A stretch of DNA of 64,000 nt, taken from NCBI GenBank assembly GCA_947034885.2, contig OX344753.2:6262001-6326000 (forward strand). The letters are read 5' to 3'. Made by a program: the position numbers and the translations under genes. This document shows positions 22,677 through 33,139 of the stretch, piece after piece. The notes beneath the pieces were generated by a model. That model ran no database searches, was not told the origin of the DNA, and saw only the letters and a list, made by a program, of their open reading frames with translations. The first letter of the stretch is position 1. Every line of letters starts with the position of its first letter. Origin of the DNA: Thuidium tamariscinum (taxonomy: Eukaryota; Streptophyta; Bryopsida; Hypnales; Thuidiaceae).

Positions 22677-23907
22677 AATGTGAGCTTACAATGCTCTCTA
22701 AACAATTGTGTGTATTCATGACTTACACAATTTGTTGTACGACCCTTGTCTTCTTGAAGCTAAAGAATTTGTTGTTGTATCTTAATTAGTGGTTACGTGA
22801 GTATTTAGAGGGCACTTATGAAGAGTTCTAATTCATAGAATTATAAAGGTAGTAGCTATAGTAAAATACAAGTGCTAGGTTTGCTTTGAAGGATGTATGA
22901 CTTCTCATAGAGTAATGAGTGATTAACTTCTTAATAGTTAATTAGTGTCTTTTTAGATTTGATCACTATTTGATATTGACAACAATTTATTGCATATTAG
23001 TAACACCATTGTGGACACTAAGTGTCTGATGGATGACATAGAATTCTTGTACGTAAGACAAGATTGCAACTATTCATCATTGGAATTTTGTACAAAAAGA
23101 TGAGGTCATAAACAATGGTTTGGTCTCCAATGAATATTTTAGAATTTTTTGAAGTAGATGAGTCCTACAATTTCAAAAAGCATGATTTCCATGAAGACTA
23201 GCCCATCCTTAGAGGGTTATTGGGATTTCTAGAATTTGTAGAAAACAATGCAAATGTAGTCTTGGTAAGTCAATTTCATAGTATTTGTAATGGCAATTTC
23301 ACTAAAATTGAAAGTAGAATAGGAACCATCTTTAATTCTTTCTTGATTCTATACCTAGTTCATCACATTCTATATGACTTTTCATGTCTCTAAAATTTCA
23401 ATTTGCCTAAACTAATACTCACATGGATGTAGTTTTTGATTCTATGTGACCTAATGTGTTTAATTTTATGGTTTGATGTCATTTGGCTTGTTCATTGAAG
23501 GCCACTAACTACTATTGTAGCTTGCCAAGCTACGTAGATATGCCAAGCAACATTCTTGAAGGTTAGACTATTTTCCAAACCCAAGCTACCTTTCCATATG
23601 CTTCTTTTTTTAAGGGACTTTTCAAAATTTCTTATCAAGAGTACCCAAGCAACCCTTGTTGAGGAAGAATTAAAAAATCTTAACATAATTTTATATACCT
23701 TCCATTAGAAATTTTTGAAATTTAGTTACCCAAAAATATACTACTTGTCCACATGTTGTTGGAAAGATTCAAAGAAATTGAAGGGCTTCTCCATTAGCAC
23801 CAACTTGCCTCAAAATGCTGATGTGTGTTCCAAAAAAATACTCTTTGGTGTTTTGGAGTTAAACCAACATTCAATAAAATTACATTATAAATTACAAAGT
23901 GCTACAA
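22677..23907. other. No gene recognised
   Basis: A+T-rich. A minus-strand 64-codon frame at 23492-23686 is mildly protein-like but matches no family I can name. Nothing else was supported. Confidence 0.4.
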
Positions 23908-23924
23908 CATTGTATTATGCCATG

Positions 23925-24427
23925 TGAGACAATGCATTGAAACAAAAGTGAATCAAGTAAATTAAATATCATCCAATGGGGGGGTACACATGGCATGTTT
24001 TCATAGGCCCATTAAAATTAATTAATTTTTGGATGCATAGTCACTCCCCTCCCCCTTCCTCTCTCTTGTAATTTTCAAAAATCAATTTAATTGACAAACA
24101 ATATGGGACAATTCATCCCGTATCCTGTATCTATGTTTGATATTGTACTTGTATCTATATCCATATCCATACATGTATGCAATATTCATTATGTATTTGT
24201 GTATAACATTGTATCCATATCCAGTATTTATTTTGTGTTTGTATTCATATTTAAACAGCTTAGATTAAATCTCACAAGATCAACGGCTTGTAATTTTTTG
24301 AGAAATCAATGGTGATTTTAAGGATTTTATTAAGCATTTTTTTTAAAACAATCAATGGCCTGTAAATTTTTTGAGGAAGGATGAGGGCCTAATTAATTGA
24401 CCAAGGGTGTGTAGCCACTTTTCATGA
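23925..24427 (+). mobile_element. Minisatellite-bearing element, copy 2
   Basis: Shares, in order with 1268-1777, 'ggcatgttttcataggcc', a C-rich 'ctcccctccccctt' tract, 'attgacaaacaatatgggacaa', a degenerate TATCCATA/TATTTG minisatellite (about 24120-24250), 'agattaaatctcacaagatcaacggctt', and 'cctaattaattgacc...gtagccacttttcatgac'. CATTGTATTATGCCATG at 23908-23924 and a similar stretch at 24428-24454 may be remnants of a target duplication. Confidence 0.6.
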
Positions 24428-24454
24428 CATTGTTGTATTACAATTTATGCCATG

Positions 24455-26393
24455 TTTTTTTCATGAGGTTGTTTATATTTTTATTGCAATTAATATCCAT
24501 TCAATCCTTCTAGGCTAATAAAGAAGATAGATATAATTTGTGTTATATTTGTCACTATTGAATATTGGTTTTGAACATGAGTAATGTATGTTCATGCTAC
24601 AACAAGTATTGTTGCAAATATTTCAATTTCTTCTACTATTCCATACAATTGTTTGATGTTCTTGCATAATTTTTTATTTTAAATTTAGAGTAAAAACCTC
24701 CCCAATTGCATGATCATAATGTTAATTTTAAGAATCAATTCTCTCCAAATGTTTTATCTGATCTTTCAAATTTTGTTTCAAATAAATGTGTGTGTCCAAC
24801 AAATTCTACAAAACAATGTTATATTCAAGAAAGAAGTTGAAAATAGATAGAAAAATTAACCCCTAAATGCCCTACGTACTAAATCTAAAGTTTTCAAAAC
24901 TTTGAAGTTAAATAAAACCTAATCTAGTCACCGTTTTTTGTAGCTTACATTGTTGAAAATTTCTTTTTGAAATCTAATTTTAACAACAAAAATCCAATTT
25001 TGAAAATGATTGGTTACGAATTTTCCATCCAAGATTTTGTACAAGGTTGTCCAATGCAATCTTGACTTTTCATAGTGTTGAAGGCTCTTAGAAATGAGCT
25101 TCAAATATTCTACATCTTAAAGAAAAAATTACATTAGAAATTCATTTTTTTGTAATTTTAGAAAAAAATTGAGAAGACATAAATTGATTGGGATTATGCA
25201 CATTAGGTCTTTGAACATCATAGTTTCTTGGTAGCCAACTTTTAGATTTGACATATGAAAAGAGGATTGAAAGACTTCAATTCACTTTAGTAGCTTTAAG
25301 ACCCATGTGATCAAATATTATAATCTTTTAATCCATAAGTAAGTCACATCATTTTTCTTTCTTTTCCTAAATGATCTCTAGTATGTTTAGTTTGAATTTG
25401 CATCGAGTTATATATATATATATATAAATTGATAAAACTTTTCAAAATGTTTTCTTTTTGTTTAATTTAGAGCAAAATTCTTAGAAGCTTAAAAAAGTCC
25501 TTGGGCATTTAGGGAAAAAAAATCTTAAATTTTATTTATAAAATATTATTTATTAGAAAGAAATACAAGAAGAAAAATACACTAAATTGCTATTCATTTA
25601 ACCCCTAAAGGATTGGAGCACATTTCTCACATTAATTTGTTAAAAATTGCTTATTTTTTAAGTCAATGAGAAAAGAGTGAAAAAAAATTAATTTAAAAAA
25701 TATAAATTTGCACATGAAAACATATTAAAAAATTGTTAAACTTTGACTTCAAAAATTGAAAGATTACTATGTTTGAATTTGGAAGAATTTTTCTATATTT
25801 TCACTATATACATGGTTGCACACTTGCACTTCTCCAATTAGAAGATTTTGTATTACATGTAGTTTTTTTTTACAATTGAATTGAATATTATATGAATTAT
25901 ATATGTGCCAAATTTTAGAAATAGAGGAAGTATTTTGCATATATTGCCTTAAATTGCCCACCTTACCTCCAAAATTGCAAGTAGTATAAGCTATGAACTT
26001 CATTGGAAATGAAATCCCATGAAGGAGACACATATTTGCACCTTGTGTCAAAATATCAATTAGACTATACAAAATTGACTTTGAAGGAACTTGTTCAAAA
26101 TTTTGATTGATTATTCAACATCCACACGGCCCTTCAAGATTTAATATGGATTTATAAACAATAAATCTATTTAGAGTGATATTGTAGTAGACAATCTAAA
26201 TACAATATTTATATTTTTCTTGTTGTAAATTGAGTTCAAAAAGGGACTTTAATCTTATTTTGAAGAAGCGATTCTATCATTTCCTACAAAATAATTTATT
26301 AACCCTTCATAACTTGCATCTTATTAGTCAACTTAGAGCAATTTAGAACTTTCCAACCTTCTTTTCATATGTAAAAAAAATCTTAAGAACATC
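24455..26393. other. No gene; two lone TTAA-family termini
   Basis: TTAACCCCTAAA occurs near 24859 and TTAACCCCTAAAGG at 25598-25611, both in the same orientation and without partner ends. They are probably truncated TTAA-family copies. A short (AT)n lies near 25411-25426. The rest is very A+T-rich. Confidence 0.45.
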
Positions 26394-27324
26394 TTAACCC
26401 CTAAAGGACTAAAGTCCCCTCGGGGGACACTTGGAATTTCGGGCAGGCTTGTGTGACTTGAATTTTTTCTATGATTTTTTGAAATTTTTTTTGAAGATAG
26501 GAAATCAGATTAGCTTTCCAAAAATATAATTTTTATTTCAATTGGTGCTTGGAAGCAAAAGTTATGCCATTCTAAGTCCAAAAAGCAGTTCACCAGGCAG
26601 AAAAAAAAAACACAAAAAAAATTATTTTTTTATTTTTATTTTTATTTTCTCAAAGATTATGTTTTGTTCTACATCTGAAGCTTTGGTTCATTTTATTTGG
26701 ACTAATAATGAGAAAGTTATGGACAATCTTGTATTTCGGGCAATCTAAGCACCTTCTTCAAAAAATAACTTATAAAATTCATTTTTGAATGCAATTTTTC
26801 AAATTTTTCAAATTTTCTTTTTTGATGGGGTTTAGGATGTTTGCAAAAACAAGATCACCGTTGGGATCATGGTTTTCCAATTACATCTTAAAGTTATTAA
26901 CAACTTAGTGTTTTGTTCAATCTTGGACCTACTTCTACTTAACAATTTTTTAATGAATGAAAATCAAGTAGTTTTTTTTTGAAATTTTTTTCCCTAATTC
27001 TCAACTCAAATGTTCAACATAAAAAATTTTAACTTCATGGTCCATAGTGCAAAAAAATTCAACAAATGGCAATCAAAGTCATCTGAAATTGCAATTCAGA
27101 GTTCAAAATTTATTTTTTTTCCAACTTTGAATGCTAATATCTTCCAATCGGTACGGTCAAACTTCATGAAATTTTTACCATATGATCTTAAACAAGTAAT
27201 TTACAAGATCCTATGGTTAGATTCTAATAAAATTGTTTTTTTTGTTTTTTTGGAAGGAAGTAGCATACATGGCAGTTTTGAGTGGTTTTCAAGCCAGAAA
27301 ATGCCTCAGTCCTTTAGGGGTTAA
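26394..27324. mobile_element. TTAA-bounded element, subfamily 2 (931 bp)
   Basis: Has 17-base perfect inverted ends, TTAACCCCTAAAGGACT, at 26394 and 27324. The interior differs from subfamily 1: 'gaatttcgggcaggctt' near 26437, 'aaagttatgccattctaag' near 26561, 'gagaaagttatggacaatct' near 26710, with the shared distal block 'gctaatatcttccaatc' (27132) and 'caagatcctatgg' (27203). The 104-codon frame at 27010-27324 runs out of the end repeat and is not convincing as a protein. Best-preserved ends in the window. Confidence 0.8.
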
Positions 27325-28193
27325 ATTCCTTACTTTAAGGTCATATTTGTTATATTGAGACTTTTAGCAATGTCATTTTTATCCTCAAGTCAAGGATTAA
27401 ATGCTTTATTTTTTTTACTAGTATTTTTTTATAAGTAGGTAATAACACCAACTTTTAGAATTTCATTATAAAACCACTATTTGAGCATTATTCATTTTTG
27501 GTTTCAATTACTATTTTTGATTTTTCTTAAATTATTTTTTCAATAACTAGAATTTTGTCTCAAAATCTTCAAAAAATCTCAATATGACAAATATGGCCTT
27601 CGAGTTTCATACACTAAAATAAAAAATAGTAAATAATGAGAATAATATGACACTTTTATATTCAAACACCACTCAATGATATTGTCAAATCTTATGAATA
27701 TTCTTGCTTGTAAAATTAGCTACTCTCAAATTACATATTACTTGGTAATATCAAGAAATATAATGAAAATTCCACTAATATTTGGAAGAATCAAAACAAC
27801 ACATGTGTACAAATGCTATTAGGTCCTTTAAAGTTGTTTTAAAGAATATACTATAATGGTATAGATTTATGAATATGATATTGTTTACATCTATTATCAT
27901 AGTTATCAATAACTAATATTTCATATAGTATTTCATCTCCCTCTATTTGAAAATAGTATATCCATTCTTAGTAGTAATTTCATTTGCATACATGGACAAT
28001 AAAAAAGTATAAAAATGAAAATTGGAGATTTTATTTATACATATTTTTGAAGAGTTCACTAAAGAAAAAATTACTAATGAATATGCAACCAAGCATACAC
28101 AACTTAGGCCATATCATTCACTAATTACTTGATGTAAGAAAATAAACATTAATGTAGATAAAACCAGAAAGATAGTAGTTACCTTTAGGGTGA
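27325..28193. other. No gene recognised
   Basis: A+T-rich. The stretch after 27600 shows no repeat family seen elsewhere in the window. Confidence 0.4.
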
Positions 28194-28197
28194 TTGC

Positions 28198-28916
28198 AAG
28201 AAACACTTGTCCTATTTTTTGTCCCCTTGACCTCCAACAGGTAGTTTTTTGCTCATAACTTTTGCATTGTTTACCCTATCAACTTGAAATTTGGAATGAA
28301 GGTGCACACAAAAGTTTTATATGTTTTTTAATTTCTTCAATTCTTTTAAAATAAGTTTAATATTTTTAAACTGCCCCCGATTAGCTATCTACCTTAGCCA
28401 TTTTGGGGTTTTTTTGTCCTATTTTTGACCCAAAAATGCAAATTTTGAGCTGAAAATTGGCATACTTAGATCTATAGTATAGTTACACAATCCCTAAAAA
28501 GTATTTTTGAAAATATTAAACTATCCAACTTCCACATGTCGTCAAAGTGGCTGACTTTGCACAAGTGTAGAGAATAGAATTTATTTTTTTCGAAGATGAA
28601 ATTTGTTGGAAAAGAAAGACCTTTACTTGAAGAAAAAATGGATTTTTCATTTTCATTTTTTGAATTTTTTTACTATTTTTACCAAATTAGTGAAAAAAAA
28701 GCTATTTTCATTGTATTTTTCATTGTCTATAACATTTTAGAGAAAAAATTTCTTAGGTCTGAATTTCAAGAGAAATAATATTCTCATTGCTCTTCAAATT
28801 ATCCATATTTTTTTCAATTTAAAAAAAATAAATTTCAAAGGGTCATAGGACTCACAGGACTCATTGATTTTGAGCCATTTTGAGCCAAAACCGGTAAGTG
28901 TTTCTTGCAACGACCC
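28198..28916 (+). mobile_element. GGGTGATTGC-ended element with TTTA duplication (719 bp)
   Basis: Ends GGGTGATTGCAAGAAACAC and the complement of GGGTCGTTGCAAGAAACAC; TTTA at 28194-28197 and 28917-28920. The interior is collinear, in reverse orientation, with 53165-53887 ('ctgcccccgattagctatctacctt' near 28371 matches the reversed block near 53690). No coding frame. Confidence 0.8.
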
Positions 28917-29095
28917 TTTATAAGAAATTTTTAAAATACATTTTACCTCACTTTTTCATCAAAGTTAATAATTGTTGTCTTGTACAACGTCTTATTGGCC
29001 CGCTTATTGGTTGAGGATGTTCTAAGGTCTTTAACCAATTTGGGGCTAGTGATTGCAATCTCAAATTTTCAATCTTGTAGTTGAAATTTCATGCA

Positions 29096-29312
29096 CACTA
29101 GAAGAATCCTTTGTTTATCTAGACATGGGTTGTCTAACTTGACGCTGTTTACCTAGACGTTCAATGTAGAAACCTCATGTTTTTTTGTCATTGAAGATGT
29201 TACAGTGGACGTCAATGTTGACAAAAAAACATGAAGTTGCTACATGAACATCTAGGTAAACATTGTCAAGTTAGACAACCCATGTCTAGATAAACAAGGG
29301 ATTCTACTAGTG
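29096..29312. mobile_element. CACTA-type hairpin MITE, 217 bp
   Basis: Left CACTAGAAGAATCC, right GGATTCTACTAGTG. GCA flanks both ends (29093-29095 and 29313-29315). The stem includes 'ctagacatgggttgtctaactt' and 'acctagacgttcaatgtag', broken by a short loop region near 29200. Plant CACTA family by ends and duplication. Confidence 0.85.
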
Positions 29313-30445
29313 GCATGATGCAAAAAGGATTATCTTGAATGCAAGACAAATCTCATAAAATTTCAATTAATGGTTATTGTGAAGTTCTATTCAATTTAGT
29401 CTTCTTGGTTTTCAATATAGACAAGTCAAGCAACAAGTTAAGTTTTTTGTATTTCCACATTTTTTCTTGAATTTATTTTCATGAATTTTCAACTACATTG
29501 CAAAGAAAGTCATAAGATTGCAAGAGTTGTCATATACATACATATTTCTAAATTTTCTTTAAAGATGCACTATATAATTGCAAATTGATGTAAGAAAAAA
29601 AGTCTCAAGCTTCAAGGTAAAACATCTAACAATTAGTGATGTTTTTCACTTTGAAGTATTTATCAAAAAAAATTATCATTTGTATATCTATTTGTAGGAT
29701 CTTGTATTGGACCAGTATAAAATATGTAAAAGAAATTTCAGAAACTTTGATAGCACAAATTAAATTTTAAGTATTTGTGTTTAAAGTAAACAAAACAAAG
29801 GGGGCTTGTCTCTTTTGTAACAAGATAAATTATAAGACTTTTAATCTTTTTAACTTAATTTCTACACTCCATGTTCAAAATTTATAGATAATTATATTGA
29901 AGAATTAAATTGAGAATCTCGGAAAGAAAAATCAAAATACAACACTTGATTTTCATTGATTTCTTTAAGAAAATTGTTAAGTAGAAAGAAGTACGAGATA
30001 GAAGAATGACTCAAATTGTTAATAGCTTAAATAAAGGATTGAAACCCATTAATATCAATGGTGATAATTTTCTTCATGCAAACTAAGCCTTGTGGATTTT
30101 TTTTTTGAAAAATTGTGAAAATTGAGTTCAAGAAACAATTCTATTACATCATTTTTCTATGATTGCTTGGAAACAAAATGCTCCATAACTTTCACATCAC
30201 TGATACAAATGGAATGAGTCAAATCTCTACATTTAAACATAAATATATTCTATGATAAAATAAATTTAATGCTTTTTCAGTTGCCTAAAAGCCCTTAATG
30301 TGTATTTAAGGTGACATAACTTTTACCTCTATGAAATTATTGAAATACAAATTCTATTTCCCAAAAGCTAATGTATTTCTATATCATTGAAAAAGTTTCA
30401 AAAGATAAGTCAAAAACTTAGATCATAGGAATCTACCTTAACTTT
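29313..30445 (-). mobile_element. Degraded TTAA-family sequence
   Basis: From about 29600 to 30290 the order 'aggatcttgtattgg' (29697), 'gatagcacaaattaaattttaagta', 'gtagaaagaagtacgagatag', 'atcaatggtgataatttt' and 'tccataactttcacatcactg' parallels 21440-21990 and, more distantly, 16940-17500. Both termini are lost. Before 29600 nothing is recognised. Confidence 0.45.
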
Positions 30446-30464
30446 TATTAATTCTTCAATGGTG

Positions 30465-30535
30465 CAATGGTTCTATAGGGGTTTAGGTTATAGGTATTTA
30501 TGTCATAAACACCTTCAATGGTTGCATGATAGATA

Positions 30536-30625
<90 letters not shown>

Positions 30626-30655
30626 TATGCTCAAGGCTCACATGCTCACATACTA
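30465..30655 (-). mobile_element. Mutator-like MITE relative expanded by an AT microsatellite
   Basis: In reverse orientation it matches 3400-3636: 'ggcttaca...' type TGTGAGC repeats ('ggctcacatgctcacata' near 30635), 'gcaaccattgaaggtgttta', and 'cataaatacctataacc'. The (AT) tract replaces the short 'catatagataagtatgtata' segment of the other copy. The second terminus is missing. Confidence 0.5.
30538..30619. repeat. (AT)n microsatellite, about 40 units
   Basis: Uninterrupted TA dinucleotides. Two overlapping open frames here (poly Tyr-Ile) are an artefact of it. Confidence 0.95.
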
Positions 30656-31131
30656 ACATTGTTGAGCACCAAGGCATGATTTCAAGTCATTTTTCACTAT
30701 GGGATAGGCCCTTCCTAGTGCATTAATTGTTGTGTTCTTTTGAAATTTTTATAGAAAGTGTATTTCACTACTATCTTAATGCTTAGACCAACCAAGTTGT
30801 GGTTAAGAAGTTATGCTTCAAAAAGATATATATTTTTGAATTACTAGCAATTCTAAGCAGCTATAATAGATAGGTCCAATTGAGCTAAAAAAATTGTTCA
30901 CACTTTTAGTAAGCTTTTTAGTATAATCTCCAAATATTAGAAGGCATAAGGGCACATGATTTTGACTTAAAAGCCTTTGATATTAGACTTTATAAGTTTT
31001 GTACATTGTGTGAAGAAAAAAAGCCCAATTTCAATGGTTTATAAATCAAAATCATGACTTCCTATCCCTTTTAACTTTGCAAATTATAATAATAAAGTTA
31101 TTGAAATTATGCACCAAAAATTTTAGCCTAA
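30656..31131. other. No gene recognised
   Basis: A+T-rich DNA. The downstream edge abuts a short PPR-like remnant. Confidence 0.4.
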
Positions 31132-31254
31132 TTGGAACTAAGGTACGAGGCTCTTGAATCGTGCACCTTAGGAGAAGTAGAGGGTTGTGAAAAAATCCAT
31201 GCAACAGATAGTAGTGGCAATTTTTTCCCAAATGCAGTTGTAAGAAAGCTATGA
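31132..31254 (+). pseudogene. Possible PPR-protein remnant (40 codons)
   Basis: The plus frame between stops at 31129 and 31252 reads ...YEALESCTLGEVEGCEKIHA followed by TDSSGNFFPNAVVRKL. Its spacing of C-x-LG-x-xE-x-G-x-KIHA...SG-x-FPN-x-VV resembles the common plant PPR pattern in which a cysteine-alanine helix start is followed by LGALEEGKKIHA and then SGF...NALV. PPR proteins are organelle RNA-binding proteins, encoded by hundreds of genes in land plants. It has no start codon, no 35-residue array and no flanking continuation, so if real it is a dead fragment. The minus-strand 62-codon frame over the same DNA is its shadow. The resemblance is read by eye and could be chance. Confidence 0.35.
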
Positions 31255-31771
31255 CTTACAAATTTTTCTTGAATTTTTGGACTGCAATTAAAATAACCAA
31301 TGATTTTCAAAGACATATGGCCATAGGGCGTTATTTGTGTTCATAGGGTACAACTTATTCTACATCACACATGTCTTTGCATAGAAAAAAGCAGTCCAAG
31401 AAGTGAATGTGATGGTACTTAGGATGGTTTTGTTCAGTCATAAAAGCAAGCACTTTATGTTCTTCTAATTTTAATTCAAAGAACAATGTATACCATCAAG
31501 TGAAACTATTATTTTAATATATGTGCAATAACAAATCATTTTGCTAGTACATTTTGCTCATTACAATCACAATGTCAGAGACGTAGTTGTCTTTAAATGA
31601 AGCATAGGAATTGATATTTCTTTACACAAAAGGCCTATCCATTTCGGAAATGCTCAGGGAAATGCTTTGTTCAATTCAAACCCTTTTTGTAGGGTCAATT
31701 CTAAATGACCACTGAAAATTCAAGCCTCCTACCTTATTTATCATAATTGCCTAAAATTGCTTATAAAATAT
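31255..31771. other. No gene recognised
   Basis: Slightly less A+T-rich than average, with no open frame that continues the PPR-like remnant. Nothing else is recognisable. Confidence 0.4.
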
Positions 31772-32040
31772 CATTAGATGTAATCTAAGGCCTTTGAAGG
31801 GCTATTTTGGGATTGTTTCCAAAACAGTTCATGAAACGACTAGGAGCTGTCAAGCCAACATTTTTTTATTTAATTTTAAAAAAAGTGGGGCCCTGAAACT
31901 CAAAGAAAAGTCCAAATTTTTAAAAAAAAAATTACGTAGCACTACCCTTGCTACATCAAATTCTTGCAATTTTGCAATTCACTATGTTCATAGATTGCGG
32001 GAACTCACAGTCTCTTACACCCCTCAAATCTCTTCTAATG
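31772..32040 (-). mobile_element. MITE of the CATTAGRNG family, degraded (269 bp)
   Basis: Ends CATTAGATGTAATCTAAGGC and the complement of CATTAGAAGAGATTTGAGGG. The inner 'gggctattttgggattgtttcc' matches 'agggccattttgggtcggttctc' of 41810-42105. In place of the TGACGTGG core it has 'attacgtagc' near 31932. Confidence 0.6.
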
Positions 32041-32238
32041 CTTTTGAAGCATAACTGTTTTACCATGACTTGGATTGGTTTCAAATTTTTTAGGCATTAA
32101 GTTATGAGTCAAAACAACTCACACACTAACATAAGTACCATCATTGCTAGTGAAACATATGTTTGATAAAAAAATTTACAAGACTAACATATTAAAACAA
32201 ATATTGCAATAGGAATAGCTTACCTAAATGTAGAAGAT

Positions 32239-32441
32239 CACTACAAGAGAATGGGGTCTTTTAAGTAGTGTCCTAGACATCATGTCTTTTAAGTAATGTC
32301 TTTTAATGTGTCTTTTAAGTAAAATTTTACTAAAAAGACTGCCTTTTCAATAAATTTTTACTTAAAAGACGCATTAAAAGACATTACTTAAAAGACATGA
32401 TGTCTAGGACACTACTTAAAAGACCCCATTCTCTTGTAGTG
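32239..32441. mobile_element. CACTA-type hairpin MITE, 203 bp
   Basis: CACTACAAGAGAATGGGGTC on both ends, near-perfect stem throughout. AGAT flanks both sides (32235-32238 and 32442-32445), which is four bases instead of the usual three. Inner repeats of 'cttttaagta' recur within each arm. Same length and layout as 13009-13211. Confidence 0.85.
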
Positions 32442-32445
32442 AGAT

Positions 32446-33139
32446 GGCTTGAAATTATACTAGGAGGCTTTAAAGGTTAAACAAAAATATTTTTTTTGAA
32501 ATTTCAAAACATAAAAGATAAAAAATACCTTTGGGCATATAGGAAATGCAAATGAAGATTGCAAAATGGCATAGGCAATAATGAATAGCTTATGTCTATG
32601 TAGTGTTTGTATGACATACAATGTGCAATGTATCATATGACTTGCATTCTAGGGTTCACTTTTGAATTAAATTGTAACATTAATTTCAAAACTAAAAGCT
32701 TGGCCATGTAGGCTCTTTCTAAAGGTAACTTTTCATGTGTATACTTCTTAAAATTCCTAAAGTTAGTAATGTAGAATGTCTATATAGTGCTAAGGCTTCA
32801 AAAGTGTTCACTACAAAAAATTTATATTTTGCTTTTCATTCTTCTAACAATGTATAAACAATGTACATTTCAAGAAGTACATACTTTTAGTGACCACTGC
32901 ATTTAATCTTCAAAAATTCATAAATAACCTGTAGCTTAGGATTACTTAGGAAACAAAACCCAAGGAATCCCCTAGTGGTGGTTCTTTCGTTTGGAAAAAA
33001 TCAAATAGTCTATCGTTTTGTATCTAAAGTCACTTTTGATGTAGGATTATCACTCACTTTCGGAAATAAAAGATTAAAATTAAAAGAATTAGTTTTCTAA
33101 AGGTATTTCATGTCTTAACTTATCCTAATTTCCGTCCAA
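32446..33139. other. No gene recognised
   Basis: Transitional DNA, A+T-rich until about 32940 and then less so. No repeat family was recognised. Confidence 0.4.

Noticed and set aside
23492-23686. 64-codon minus frame with a passing likeness to plant LINE polymerase tails (GSLGLENSLTFKN)
   Set aside because: Too short, and the flanking catalytic motifs are absent.
27010-27324. 104-codon plus-strand frame
   Set aside because: It reads out of the terminal repeat of a TTAA-bounded element and is Lys/Phe/Ser-rich without domain features.
30459-30726. Two overlapping frames coding runs of Tyr-Ile
   Set aside because: They are translations of the (AT)n microsatellite.
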